Numbered from the stretch's first letter, positions 35,069-44,875 are shown. The stretch is 64,000 bases of DNA from Ostreococcus lucimarinus CCE9901 (GCF_000092065.1 NC_009365.1:496001-560000); one strand, 5' to 3'. Notes: a model not told the origin generated them from the letters alone. Numbers and translations are program-made.

Positions 35069-35566
35069 ATGCCGGAGCGTCCCGGGACATCGTTCAATCG
35101 CGCGCGCGCGCCTCCGGATATCGCCGACGCGGTCGCGGTCGAAGACGTCGTGCGCGTGACGTCGTGGCACGACTTCGACGGGGACGCGCGCGTCGCGCGG
35201 TCGACGATCGAGGGCGCTGGATACGGATTGTTCGCGCGGCGGCGGTTAGCGACGGGAGACGTCGTCGAGCGGGCGACGTATTCAGGCGATGTTTTGAGCT
35301 TGGCGGAGGCGTTGAAGCTCGGAGATGACGAGAAAGCGTACGTCATGGCGATGCATTTCAACGTGCACGTAGATGCGAGACGACATTATGGGTATTTGGC
35401 GCGGTACGTCAACGACGCCGAGGGGACGCCGTTTGAGACGAATGTGAAATTCGAAAAAGATGTGGCGCAACGTCGAGCGACGCTGCGCGCGGTGAAAGAC
35501 GTGGAAGTTGGGGAAGAGTTGTTCGCGGCTTACGGACGAGGTTACTGGCGCGCGAAAGTGGGGTAA
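35069..35566 (+). CDS. Small SET-domain protein
   Basis: 165 residues. The SET fold is visible from the N-terminal beta strands (VARSTIEGAGYGLFARRRLATGDVVERATYSGDVLSL) to the C-terminal catalytic part (YLARYVNDAEGTPFETNVKF, then VKDVEVGEELFAAYGRGYW). The substrate/SAM residues N (of the RYVND segment, in place of NHS/NH) and Y (in AAYG) are present. The GxGxG-like AGYG is kept. There is no pre- or post-SET zinc cluster, so a non-histone methyltransferase is possible. The start lies 10 bp after the Tubby stop codon, so an independent promoter would have to sit inside the Tubby gene. Confidence 0.8.
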   Translation: MPERPGTSFNRARAPPDIADAVAVEDVVRVTSWHDFDGDARVARSTIEGAGYGLFARRRLATGDVVERATYSGDVLSLAEALKLGDDEKAYVMAMHFNVHVDARRHYGYLARYVNDAEGTPFETNVKFEKDVAQRRATLRAVKDVEVGEELFAAYGRGYWRAKVG

Positions 35567-35646
35567 TAAATATGAATTCTTTCGATGACAAAACAATCAA
35601 CGCGGCGCTCCTAATAAAATACTAACTCGCGAAAAGCGGGTGAGAT

Positions 35647-38001
35647 TCAAACCATAACCATGTCGTCGGGCTTCACGACGCTTGAACGTTCCTTCTCGTC
35701 TTCCTGTGCTTGTGCCTTCCACATGGCGGCGTACATGCCAATCTTTGTGCCGCGACTCGTACCGTCGAGCAACTCGGCGTGCGTGCCTTCCTCGACAATT
35801 CTACCTTGTTCCATGACGATGATGCGATCGCAAGATCGAACGGTGGAAAGACGATGAGCGACGAAAACCGCAGTACGACCGCGAGCCACGTCTTCGAGAC
35901 TCTCTAAGATGCCTTGTTCGGTCGCGGTGTCCAACGCGCTCGTCGCTTCATCGGCGACTAGCATGCGCGGTTCGCGCAAAAACGCGCGCGCGATGGCCAC
36001 ACGTTGCTTTTCGCCACCGCTTAGCTTCACACCACGCTCTCCAACCATTGTTTCTCGCCCCTTGGGCATCTGTTCGATCGTCTTGTTCAAGCGCGCGCGC
36101 GTCGCCGCCATGGCCACCTCGTCGTCATTCGCCGTCGGTCTGCCGTAGCGAATGTTGTGGTCCAGCGTGTCGTTGAAGAGCACGGTATCTTGAGGGACCA
36201 CGGCGACGGAGTCACGAAGAGAATCGATCTTCAAGTCACGCACATCGTAGCCATCGATGGAAATTTTCCCGCTCGATACGTCGTACACGCGCAAAATGAG
36301 TCGGAGCAAGGTGCTCTTCCCAGAGCCGCTCGGGCCGACGATGCCGACGGATTCACCCGGCTTGAGTTTCAAAGAGACGCCTTTGAGAACGTCGCGACCG
36401 TTGCCGTATCGGAACGTCACGTTATCTAGCTCGAGATCTGCACCGCCCGCGTGCGCGGGCAAGGCGATTTCACCGTCGGGGATTTTCGTTTCCGTCGCCA
36501 TGATGTCGAACATTGCCTCCATGTCGACGAGCGACTGACGCAATTCTCGATAGAAGAAACCCAAAAACTGCAGAGGCGCCCAAAGCTGAAGTAAAAGTCC
36601 GTTTGCCATGACCAAGTCACCCACACGAGACGCCAATCCACCCGCAGGATCTACTTTCCACAGCCCCAACGCCGCGCACGATAAAATTGTCGTCATCCCA
36701 CATGCCAAAATAACCGCCTGCCCGGCGTTCAAAAGACTCGACGCTCGCTCGCTTCCGAGCGCAGCTTCGTGGTAGCCGCGCAGGAGTTTGTCGTACTGCT
36801 GACTTTCTAACTCTACGTTCCCGAAGAACGTCACCGTTTCGTAGTTCAACAGCGCGTCCACCGCCTTGCCGGTGGATAAACCGTCCATGTGATTGGCCAA
36901 CTTTCTCTTCTCCGCGCTCACGCCCGTCATGTGCATCGTCCACCACACGTACGCCACGAACGTGGTCAAGACGATGACGACAAAGTGCCAAGAAAACGCG
37001 TGCCAAAGCAACCCGCACACCAGCGCGAGCTCCATCGCGGTCGGTAAAAAGGTAAACACCACGGCGCGAAACACCATGCTCACCGACCGCGTGCCGCGAT
37101 CGATGATTCTCTGCAGCGCCCCCGTGCGTCGCTCGAGGTGAAAGCTCAAATCTAAGTTTAACACGTGATTAAACACCTCCAACGCCACCCTGCGTCCCGA
37201 AGCTTGCGCCACTGGGGTAAACATCACCGTCCTCAGCTCCGTGGCGACGCCGCTAATCGCCTTCAAGCACCCCGAAACCAACAACGCCGCCGCCGCCGCC
37301 TTGGCCGCTTCCGTCGCCACCATCCCCGTCGCCGCCGCCGCCGCCGTACAATGATCTACCGCAACCTTAAAAAGCACCGGCACCGCCAATCCAAAGCTCT
37401 TCTGAATCACTAAAAACGTCAAAGCCGCGCACAACCGCCAAGCCGTGCCCCTCCGCGACAGCGACACCGCGAAAAGATACGGCAGCACATCCCTCAGATC
37501 GCTCGTTCGCGGCGGCGGCGGGATCGGTCCGTCCAGACTCACGTCCCCGGCGCGAAAATACGCGTTTTCATCGCCGCTCTCGCGCGCGGGCATCGCCATC
37601 GCGGCCGCCGCGTTCGCCTTCGTCCGCGCGGATAAGCGTCCCGCGCCGCCGCGCCGTCCCGGTCCCACCGCGATCGCCCGCGTCGTCGTCCGCGCGCTCG
37701 CGCGCGACGAAACGCGCGCCCGCGCGCCGTCGGTCCCGTCCACGGCGCGCGTCGCGCGCGTCGTCGCGTCGGGCGCGCGCCGCGCGACGGCGAAACCGCG
37801 TCGACGTGGCAGCGGCGATTCCGTCGTCGCGTCGCGCGCGCGCGCGGACGCGCCGTCGGCGCGCGCGCGCGCGGCGACGCGCGCGGCGACCATCATCGCG
37901 CGCGTTTCGGCCGTCGGCGACGACGCGCGCGGCGGTGTGAAGACGCGGCTTCGCGCGGCGTTTTCGCATTTCGACGCATTTCGACGCATTTCGCGCGACA
38001 T
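35647..38001 (-). CDS. Half-size ABC transporter, ABCB7/ATM (mitochondrial) family
   Basis: About 784 residues from the ATG at 38001. The N-terminus is a long Arg/Ala-rich presequence (a second ATG pair is at 37896/37893). Residues ~190-480 are the six-helix ABC membrane domain with the ATM-type FHLERRTGALQRIIDRGTRS and LNYETVTFFGN. The nucleotide-binding domain has Walker A GPSGSGKST, signature LSGGEKQRVAIARA, Walker B MLVADEATSALD and H-loop AHRLST. ABCB7/Atm1/ATM3 exports a glutathione-sulphur species needed for cytosolic Fe-S cluster assembly. The motifs around FHLERRTGAL favour this over other ABCB half-transporters. The frame upstream of 38001 overlaps the divergent nucleotidase gene. 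Confidence 0.92.
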   Translation of the reverse strand: MSREMRRNASKCENAARSRVFTPPRASSPTAETRAMMVAARVAARARADGASARARDATTESPLPRRRGFAVARRAPDATTRATRAVDGTDGARARVSSRASARTTTRAIAVGPGRRGGAGRLSARTKANAAAAMAMPARESGDENAYFRAGDVSLDGPIPPPPRTSDLRDVLPYLFAVSLSRRGTAWRLCAALTFLVIQKSFGLAVPVLFKVAVDHCTAAAAATGMVATEAAKAAAAALLVSGCLKAISGVATELRTVMFTPVAQASGRRVALEVFNHVLNLDLSFHLERRTGALQRIIDRGTRSVSMVFRAVVFTFLPTAMELALVCGLLWHAFSWHFVVIVLTTFVAYVWWTMHMTGVSAEKRKLANHMDGLSTGKAVDALLNYETVTFFGNVELESQQYDKLLRGYHEAALGSERASSLLNAGQAVILACGMTTILSCAALGLWKVDPAGGLASRVGDLVMANGLLLQLWAPLQFLGFFYRELRQSLVDMEAMFDIMATETKIPDGEIALPAHAGGADLELDNVTFRYGNGRDVLKGVSLKLKPGESVGIVGPSGSGKSTLLRLILRVYDVSSGKISIDGYDVRDLKIDSLRDSVAVVPQDTVLFNDTLDHNIRYGRPTANDDEVAMAATRARLNKTIEQMPKGRETMVGERGVKLSGGEKQRVAIARAFLREPRMLVADEATSALDTATEQGILESLEDVARGRTAVFVAHRLSTVRSCDRIIVMEQGRIVEEGTHAELLDGTSRGTKIGMYAAMWKAQAQEDEKERSSVVKPDDMVMV

Positions 38002-38184
38002 TTCAAGACGCCGACGCGTCGAACGCGCCGCTCGCCGCGCGTCGCGCTCGGACGGCGCGCTCTGTCGCGCGTCGCGCTCGGGCGCCGACGCCGAGGGCGC
38101 GCGCGCGCGCGCGCGCGGCGGACGAGAGGAAAAGCGCGAGCGCGAGACGCGCGGCGGTTTCGTGAATCGACGCGAAAATACGAA
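38002..38184. promoter_or_regulatory. Divergent intergenic region, ABC transporter / 5'-nucleotidase
   Basis: About 180 bp of CG-rich DNA with a GCGCGCG tract. A repeated CGCTCGG(A/G)CGCCG motif is present near 38045-38095. No gene is seen. Confidence 0.35.
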
Positions 38185-40104
38185 ATGACGACGCGCGTCG
38201 CGGTCATCGCGGCGCGGGTCGCGCGTCAGGGAGGCGTGACGCCTTCGTCGTCGATCAGGGCGTGCGCGAGCGGACGACAGGCGTGGGCGACGCGCGGAGG
38301 GCTGGGAATGAGCGGAGGGCAAACCTGGACGGCGAACGGCGCCGTCGCGTCGCCGGCGGCGCGACGACGGACGGGACGGCAGAACGCGACGACGACGCGC
38401 GCGCTGGGAGAGCGAGGGAAGGAAAGTCGCGGTGAAAGGATGGCGATGAAGTCGTCGAAGAGCGCGACGCACGTGTCGAACTTGAACGCGGCGGCGACGC
38501 AAGAGTTGAAGCATTGGTCAACGACGAACGAAGCCGAACGAGCGGAACGCGCCGCCACAAAGGTGTTTTGCAATCGAAGTCTGAACATGAAACGAATCAA
38601 CGCGATTGGATTCGACATGGACTACACGTTGGCCATGTACAAGCCGGAGACGTTCGAGATGATGTCGTATTCAGAGACTAAAAAAAAGCTGGTCGAGTCG
38701 TACAACTACCCGCGCGCGTTGCTCGAGTCGTTCGAGTTCGATCCGGATTACATGGTGCGCGGGTTGGTGGTGGATAAGAAGAGAGGGAACGTTTTAAAGA
38801 TGGATCGACACAACTATGTCAAGGTGGCGTATCACGGATTCACGGCTTTAGACACCGATGAACGGTTGGCGACGTATTGCGAGACGAGCAAGCGTCAAAG
38901 TTTTGACGGTCCCGAATTTAGCGCTTTAGACACATTATTTTCCATGGGCGAGGCCTACCTGTTCAGCCAGCTCGTGGAGGCGAAAGATTCGGGCAAGCAT
39001 GGCGAGTTTTTTGAGAGAAAGACATTCATGCAAATGTACGACGAGATACGAGCGGCGGTTGACTTGTGTCACAGAGACGGCTCGTTGAAGCACGCCGTGG
39101 CGGAAAATCCGAGCAAGTACATCACGAAGGACGCAGACTTGGTTCCTTTGCTAAAGGCTTTGCGAGCGAGCGGGAAACAAGTGTTTTTGCTTACGAACTC
39201 TCTGTGGGATTACACAAACGTCGTCATGAATTATCTCATCGACGACAACGTTGGCGACCAAAAAAAACTCGAATGGCTCAACTTGTTTGACGTCGTTGTG
39301 ACTGGCTCGGCGAAACCGGGCTTCTTCGCTAACGATTCGGCGACGATATTCGAAGTCGACACCGCGACTGGGCTTTTGCACAACACCGACAACGGCGCAC
39401 CATTGACTCCAATCGGCAGCGTGTCGGATTCGACGCACAAACGAGCGCTCGCGAGTGGGTTGCGCGCCACGGGCAAAGGTCCGGCGAGGGTGTACCAAGG
39501 CGGTTCGTACACGCACCTTCACGCCATGCTCGGCATTGAGATTGGCTCGAGATTGCTTTACGTCGGCGACCACATTTATGGCGATATTTTGCGAGCGAAG
39601 AAAGAGATTGATTGGCGCACGATGCTCGTCGTCCCCGAACTCGCGCACGAAATCGACTGCCTGGAACGCATGAAGGAAAAACCGCACGCGCTCAGGCGTT
39701 TGCGCACGCTGCGCGATTCTTTGGACGATCAAGTCGCGCGTCACGCCTGGCTCGCGGCGAACGCCGCCGACCCGAAAGCAAACGAAGAGGAGTTAGAACG
39801 CGCGAGACAACTGTCGGCGACGGCGCGCACCGCGCATCGCGAGGGTATGCGCGAGTATCACAAGTCGTTTCACTATGTCTGGGGTCAACTCATGAAGGCT
39901 GGGTCGCAGAACTCTCGTTTCGCGTTTCAAGTTGAGCGGTACGCGTGCCTGTACACGTCGCACGTGAGGAATCTGTGGGGCTACTCGCCCGAGAAGGTTT
40001 TCCGCGCCCCCGCTGACTTTTCGCCGCACGACTTGGACACGGACTACGACTTTCACGACTTTGACGCCGCGGTTTTGGACGACCCATCGTCCATGACTTC
40101 TTAA
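38185..40104 (+). CDS. HAD-type purine 5'-nucleotidase (NT5C2/NT5DC family)
   Basis: 639 residues. A low-complexity N-terminus (~110 residues, possibly a transit peptide) is followed by the NT5C2-family core: nucleophile FDMDYTLAMYKPETFE, YNYPRALLESFEFDPDYMVRGLVVDKKRGNVLK, the lysine/threonine motif FLLTNSLWDYT, and a later ILYVGDHIYGDILRAKK-like segment (LLYVGDHIYGDILRAKK). The fold and spacing match cytosolic IMP/GMP-specific 5'-nucleotidases and the NT5DC proteins. Plants have one or two such proteins. Catalysis would release phosphate from nucleoside monophosphates. All four HAD motifs are intact. Confidence 0.9.
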   Translation: MTTRVAVIAARVARQGGVTPSSSIRACASGRQAWATRGGLGMSGGQTWTANGAVASPAARRRTGRQNATTTRALGERGKESRGERMAMKSSKSATHVSNLNAAATQELKHWSTTNEAERAERAATKVFCNRSLNMKRINAIGFDMDYTLAMYKPETFEMMSYSETKKKLVESYNYPRALLESFEFDPDYMVRGLVVDKKRGNVLKMDRHNYVKVAYHGFTALDTDERLATYCETSKRQSFDGPEFSALDTLFSMGEAYLFSQLVEAKDSGKHGEFFERKTFMQMYDEIRAAVDLCHRDGSLKHAVAENPSKYITKDADLVPLLKALRASGKQVFLLTNSLWDYTNVVMNYLIDDNVGDQKKLEWLNLFDVVVTGSAKPGFFANDSATIFEVDTATGLLHNTDNGAPLTPIGSVSDSTHKRALASGLRATGKGPARVYQGGSYTHLHAMLGIEIGSRLLYVGDHIYGDILRAKKEIDWRTMLVVPELAHEIDCLERMKEKPHALRRLRTLRDSLDDQVARHAWLAANAADPKANEEELERARQLSATARTAHREGMREYHKSFHYVWGQLMKAGSQNSRFAFQVERYACLYTSHVRNLWGYSPEKVFRAPADFSPHDLDTDYDFHDFDAAVLDDPSSMTS

Positions 40105-40168
40105 ATTCGTTCGTTCGGCGCGAAATTGTTGTTGTATTACGTACATATTAATATCACATCGTTCGAGT

Positions 40169-41185
40169 TCATCGACGAATCTTCACCTTGAGCACGCGAT
40201 CGTCGCCCTCGTCGTCGTCGTCGACGTCCACCGCGATCGCGCGCGCGAGATACCCATCCATGTGTTCGATCAACTCGACGCCGACTTTACACGCGAGCTT
40301 GCGCATTGCCTGCGCCGTGCCTCGATCAAGACTCTCCCCTCCCGCGCCAAACTCGGCACAAATCGTCCCTTCACGATCGACACCGACGCTCATCGTCGCC
40401 TCCGAACACGCCGTCTCCTCCTCCGTCGCGTCCACGACGCCGTGTCTTCCAATCTTCGTCGTCGTCACCACCACGCCGCACCTCGACACGTCCACGCGCG
40501 AGCACGCCTCGGGATCGTCATCAATCTCCAACTCCCCGCCCGCACCATCCTCACCCACGCCCGCGACCGTGACTTTCGGAATCTTCGTATCCGCCAACGC
40601 CGCTCGCACGCCCACGCTCAGCGCATCCAACATCGACCCTCGATCGCACGCGCACGCGCAGTCCACCGTCAGCGTCCACCGCGCTCGCCCCGGTTTCACG
40701 CACAACGATTTCAAATCGATCCCGAACTGCTCTCGCTTCCCCATCCCTCGCGCGATCGCCCCATCTTCATCTCCCGCTTCCTCTCCCTCGCGTCTCCGCA
40801 CCGCTTCGCGTCCGATGAGCACGGATTCCAACGCTCGCGCGTACGTCGCCCCCAGGTTTTCCGCCGCCTCCTCCCGCGCGCGTTCGTTCCCTCCCTCCCG
40901 CGTCTTCACCGTCGCGCTCGCGTCCACGCGCACGACCACGCGTCCGCAATCCTGATCATCGTCGCTCTCTCGCACCGCCGTCACGTCCGCGCGCACCGCG
41001 ACGACGCACCGCGTCGCGTTCGCGCCGTCCCCCAGCGCCACCGCCGCGCTTCCGCTCGCGCTCGGCACCGCGCGCAGCGTCACGGCGCACGCGCGGTGGT
41101 CGTCCAGCGCGCGTCCGTCGTTTCGCGCGCGCGCCGCGACGCCCGCGACGACGTACGCGCGCTCGGCGCGCGACACCGTCGCCAT
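40169..41185 (-). CDS. RRP42: Exosome RNase PH-like subunit RRP42 (EXOSC7)
   Basis: 338 residues. RNase PH fold with the RRP42 features: RNDGRALDDHR near the start, the middle LKSLCVKPGRARWTLTVDCACACDRGSMLDALSVGVRAAL, and the C-terminal GRHGVVDATEEETACSEATMSVGVDREGTIC...GSLDRGTAQAM-like segment. RRP42 is one of the six ring subunits of the eukaryotic exosome, without catalytic activity in most lineages. Compared with other homologues it has an insertion with TREGGNERAREEAAE and acidic loops. The start ATG 41185 puts the first domain in register. It shares a ~180-bp divergent promoter with the syntaxin gene. Confidence 0.85.
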   Translation of the reverse strand: MATVSRAERAYVVAGVAARARNDGRALDDHRACAVTLRAVPSASGSAAVALGDGANATRCVVAVRADVTAVRESDDDQDCGRVVVRVDASATVKTREGGNERAREEAAENLGATYARALESVLIGREAVRRREGEEAGDEDGAIARGMGKREQFGIDLKSLCVKPGRARWTLTVDCACACDRGSMLDALSVGVRAALADTKIPKVTVAGVGEDGAGGELEIDDDPEACSRVDVSRCGVVVTTTKIGRHGVVDATEEETACSEATMSVGVDREGTICAEFGAGGESLDRGTAQAMRKLACKVGVELIEHMDGYLARAIAVDVDDDDEGDDRVLKVKIRR

Positions 41186-41364
41186 TCGTCGCGTCGCGCG
41201 ATGGCGTCGAATCCGATCGCGACGACGAATCTGCACTCGGTGACGCGTCGCGACGCGCGCGAACGCCCGCGCGACGCGACGCGGGACGCGAAAAGCGCGC
41301 GCGCGGTCGACGCCGTCGAGGCGCGCGCGCGCGACGAAAGGCGCGACGAGAGGCGCCGATCGAC

Positions 41365-42515
41365 ATGATGCTGCAGCGACCGCCGAATCGCGACCGAACG
41401 CGCGAATTCGCCGCCGTCGCGGACCGCGTGCGGAAGACGATGGGCGCGAGCGCGAGCGCGGACGATCGGACGTCGACCGTGGGCGCGGAGGGGGCGAAGA
41501 CGGCGGCGGGGGGAGGGAACGCGAGCGATTTCGCCAAGGTGCGCTCGATCGTTTATTCGAGCGCGAACGCGCGACGAAGGACGACGCGGCGACGACGCGC
41601 GCGGACGAGCGTTTCGAGGACGCGCGACTGACGACGAACGCGTGAACGATGGGTCGCGACGCGAATCAGATGGCGTCGGCGATCGGGCACGGAATTCATC
41701 GAACGTCGCTGAAGCTCGAACGGCTCAATCAGCTCGCGAAGTCGTCGTCGCTGTACGACGATAAATCGAGAGAGATAGCGGAGACGAGCGCGGTGATCAA
41801 GCTGGACATTCAAGCGCTGAATGAATCCATAGTTGAACTGCAGGGCGCGGCGGCGAGGACGCGAGAGCGAGGGGAGGCGAATAAGTCGGCGAGCGATCAC
41901 AGCGTCACGGTGGTGGATACGTTGAAGAATCGACTGGCGACGGCGACGAAGACGTTTAAGGAGACATTGACGACGAGACAGGCGAACATCAAGGCTGGAG
42001 AAGAACGAAGGGCGATGTTTGGCGCGAGCGCGGGACCGAGCGCGTTCGATGGTGGGTTGGACTACCTCGGCGACGACGCGTTTTCGCGCGCCATGCGAGA
42101 AGGCGCGAGCGGATTCGGCAACTTGCAGGGGAACGCGAACGCGTTCGTGCCGCGCCCGAGCGCGCCGGGCGCAGGCGTTTCTGGGGCGCCGATGATGCAA
42201 ACGCAAGGTCAAATGCAGCTTTACAATCAAAACACCGCCTACGCCGATTCGCGGCAGGAGGCTTTGCAAAACGTCGAGCGCACCATCACCGAGCTCGGCG
42301 GCATTTTCCAGCAGCTCGCCACCATGGTGAGCGAACAGGGCGAACTCGCCATTCGCATCGACGAAAACGTCGACGACACCCTGGCCAACGTCGACAGCGC
42401 GCAAACGCAGCTGTTAAAGTATTTGAACACGGTGAGCAGCAACCGGTGGCTGATTCTAAAAATCTTCGCCGTGTTGATCTCCTTCTTTAGCTTCTTCATA
42501 GTCTTCATCGCGTGA
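41365..42515 (+). CDS. SYP3: Syntaxin-5/SED5-type Qa-SNARE (two exons)
   Basis: Exons are 41365-41538 and 41670-42515. The 131-bp intron starts GTGCGC, contains GCGACTGACG and ends AATCAG. The phase-0 join yields 339 residues. The N-terminal peptide RDRTREFAAVA is the Sly1-binding motif of syntaxin-5, followed by SDFAK/MASAIGHGI as in homologues. The Habc helices contain LERLNQLAKSSSLYDDKSREI. The Qa-SNARE motif ends with MVSEQGELAIRIDENVDDTLANVDSAQ, and the C-terminal anchor is WLILKIFAVLISFFSFFIVFIA. It acts in ER-Golgi and intra-Golgi fusion. Confidence 0.92.
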
Positions 42516-42589
42516 GCGAAACGAAACATTGTCATAATTCATTCCCCGCCTCCGCAAGCGTTGTCCGCGCGTCGTTCGCCGTCGTATCG

Positions 42590-43654
42590 ATGTCCGATTT
42601 CTCGGCGCGGTCGCCGCCGCACATCATGAAGCGCGGTTCCGATGCCGACGACCCGCGCGCGCCCGCGCTCACCTCCGTATCGCGCGCGGTGAGCGGTGAA
42701 ACCTTTCGTATACTCACTCGCGCGTCGACGTCCGCGATCGACGTCTCCGCGCGCGACGCGAGCGGGAAAACCTTTGTCGGAAGATTGGATTTGCAACGCG
42801 CGCCGTTTGAACGTTTCGGTGAATTCGCGCGCGCAGCGCTCGGCGATCCGCGACGCGAACGCGTCGAACGCGCGTTCACGTTCACGTTCGAGCGCGCGGA
42901 GGAGAACGGGGACGAGTACGAGCTCGTGTGGCGGTTTAGGGAGGCGGAGGCGGAGGCGACGCTGGACGACGGTGCCGAGTTTGCGACGACGCGAGCGAAG
43001 ACGGCGAACGACGGGAAGAATTACGGCGCCGTTCGCACGGGTGTGTGCGGTATGAGGCGCGTGGAGAGCGACGACGCGTTTTGTGATGGAGGATTCGCGT
43101 ACGAGGCGTTGGGGGAGGCGTTGGAGATGGAGGCGCGACGACGCTTCAACGCCGAGCGAGACGGGAAGAGGGCGATCGAGGCGCGCGAAAGGGCGAATGA
43201 GAACTGCGAAACGGCGCTGCGAGAGATGGATGCGTTGAAGGAGCGATTAGCGCAAAACTTTCTATCGCTTTTAAACGAGAAAAAGAAGGGCATGAGGAAA
43301 ATGGCCGAAGAGTTGGAAGCCGCGAGGGCGGAGAACGACGAGTTGAAGGCTGACCTGGCGAGCGCGAGACTGGAACACTCGAAGCCCGACGTCGACGGTT
43401 TCGTGGCGGTCAAAGGCGAGCGAAGCGTCGATGCAGACGTCGACGAGGACCGCGACGAGAGCGAGGACGAATACAACACGGATGATGAAACGGAACGAAC
43501 GCGAAGGCGCGGTCGCAAACGCGACGCGTCGCAACCGTCGCAGCGAAAATCGCAGCCATCGCAGTCGCAACCGTCGCAAAAACGCGCCCGAAATGCGACG
43601 GCGAAAAAGAAATCCTTTTTAGCCGACACCTTAGCCCTGCTCGACGCCGATTAA
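42590..43654 (+). CDS. XRCC4: XRCC4-like DNA double-strand break repair protein
   Basis: 354 residues. An N-terminal beta-rich head (~130 residues; TRASTSAIDVSARDASGKTFVGRLDL...) is followed by a long coiled coil starting near residue 180. The coiled coil includes the diagnostic FLSLLNEKKKGMRKM, matching XRCC4's FIxVLNEKKxKIR where DNA ligase IV binds. The tail is acidic, then basic with repeated Q-P-S-Q units and RRGRKRD/KKK nuclear signals, and ends SFLADTLALLDAD. XRCC4 supports ligase IV in non-homologous end joining. Head similarity is weak. The call depends on the coiled-coil block and overall plan; XLF-like proteins are less likely. Confidence 0.75.
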   Translation: MSDFSARSPPHIMKRGSDADDPRAPALTSVSRAVSGETFRILTRASTSAIDVSARDASGKTFVGRLDLQRAPFERFGEFARAALGDPRRERVERAFTFTFERAEENGDEYELVWRFREAEAEATLDDGAEFATTRAKTANDGKNYGAVRTGVCGMRRVESDDAFCDGGFAYEALGEALEMEARRRFNAERDGKRAIEARERANENCETALREMDALKERLAQNFLSLLNEKKKGMRKMAEELEAARAENDELKADLASARLEHSKPDVDGFVAVKGERSVDADVDEDRDESEDEYNTDDETERTRRRGRKRDASQPSQRKSQPSQSQPSQKRARNATAKKKSFLADTLALLDAD

Positions 43655-43697
43655 CGACGACGACGTCGATCGAAACAAACATTTAGTATTCATTCGA

Positions 43698-44168
43698 TTA
43701 CAACAAACCGTGCTCCGCCATGTACTTGGCCGCCGTGCCGTTATCGTCCTCCACCAACTGCCCGTTCTTCCAGCACCCCGTCGCCTCACCGATCTTCTTA
43801 TGCTTCGCGTACTCCGCCTCGACCTCGGCCTTCGTCCCTTTCCACCCTTTCGGATACCTCGACAGCGACTGCGTCCCCATCAACCGCGCCGCCTTCACCC
43901 TCAGGTTCAGCGTGTCCCAATCCGGCAGCAAATTCTCCCTGATCGTCCCCCACTCCTGTATCCCGTACGTCTCGATCCCCTCGTACAGTTTCGCGCGCTC
44001 CTCGTCCCCCCACTTCTTCGCGCGCGTCTCGAACACCACGCGCTTCGGTTTAAAAAATTGTTGGTCTATCGATCCATCGTCGTTCAGCGCGTCCCGTCGC
44101 GTGACGCACAGCCGCATCGCGTTCGCCCACGCGACGCGATCGTTCGCTTCGTCGCTCACCGCCGTCAT
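43698..44168 (-). CDS. SANT/Myb-like small conserved protein
   Basis: 156 residues. Residues ~50-85 (KKWGDEERAKLYEGIETYGIQEWGTIRENLLPDWDTLNLRVKAARLMG) form a SANT/Myb-type helix-turn-helix. A GWKG and the continuing helix AEVEAEYAKHKKIGE follow, and then a hydrophilic end. Proteins of this length with Myb-like helix and GWKG occur across green algae and plants without a defined role that I can name. It has no obvious nuclear signal. It shares a ~280-bp divergent region with the basic nucleolar-type gene. Confidence 0.6.
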   Translation of the reverse strand: MTAVSDEANDRVAWANAMRLCVTRRDALNDDGSIDQQFFKPKRVVFETRAKKWGDEERAKLYEGIETYGIQEWGTIRENLLPDWDTLNLRVKAARLMGTQSLSRYPKGWKGTKAEVEAEYAKHKKIGEATGCWKNGQLVEDDNGTAAKYMAEHGLL

Positions 44169-44329
44169 CGCGAGTCCGTCGCGTCCGTCGTTCGCCGTCG
44201 TCGCGCGCGCGCGTGTGCGGATTTCAAATCACATCGCGTCGACGCGGCGACCGACCGACCGCACGCTCGCACTGTTTGCGCATACGCGCGTCGCGCGCAG
44301 ACCTCGCCGCGCGCGTCGACGCGACCGCG

Positions 44330-44449
44330 CGACGCGACCGAACGACGCGAGCGAACGAGCGACCGCGCGACCGCGCGAACGAGCGAACGACGCGAGCGAA
44401 CGACGCGAGCGAACGACGCGACGAAACGACGCGACGAAACGACGCCGCC
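44330..44449. repeat. Degenerate tandem repeat in the 5' leader region
   Basis: About 115 bp of tandem, imperfect CGACGCGAGCGAA / CGACGCGACGAAA units immediately upstream of the ATG at 44450. The period is about 13 bp, with shorter GAGCGAC interruptions. Confidence 0.75.
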
Positions 44450-44875
44450 ATGAGCAAAAAGAATAACCGAACGACGGCGGCGAATCGCGTCGAACACGCG
44501 AAGCGCGTCGAGCGCGAGGCGCTGGTGAAGAAAGAGGCGCGACGGGTGCGAAAGATGGCGGCGATGGCGCTGGCGTCGGACGCGATGGCGGTGGACGGCG
44601 CGGGAGGGAAGGGAGGGACGGCGGGGAGGGCGAGGCTGGAGGCGAAAAACGTGCGCAAGGCGCAGAGCCTGCGCCTCGCGGGAGGGGTGCGAAAGGTGCG
44701 AGCGGGGAAGAACACGCACAAGGTGGTTCGAGGCGTGCCGGTCGGGAAGGCGAAATTGCGAAAGAATGCGGTGGTGATGGGGATTAAGATTGTGGACGCG
44801 GCGACGAAGCAGGCGGCGCTCGACGCCATAGCGGAGGCGCGCGGCGACGGCGGCGCGACGGCGATGCGAAGGTGA
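44450..44875 (+). CDS. Small basic, nucleolar-type protein
   Basis: 141 residues, Lys/Arg/Ala-rich. It begins SKKNNRTTAANRVEHAKRVEREALVKKEARRVRKM and later has RKAQSLRLAGGVRKVRAGKNTHKVVRGVPVGKAKLRKNAVVMGIKIVD. No membrane segments or cysteines are present. The composition and repeated basic clusters resemble small nucleolar/ribosome-biogenesis factors. I do not recognise a named family. The ATG at 44450 is the first after the tandem repeat. Confidence 0.6.
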   Translation: MSKKNNRTTAANRVEHAKRVEREALVKKEARRVRKMAAMALASDAMAVDGAGGKGGTAGRARLEAKNVRKAQSLRLAGGVRKVRAGKNTHKVVRGVPVGKAKLRKNAVVMGIKIVDAATKQAALDAIAEARGDGGATAMRR

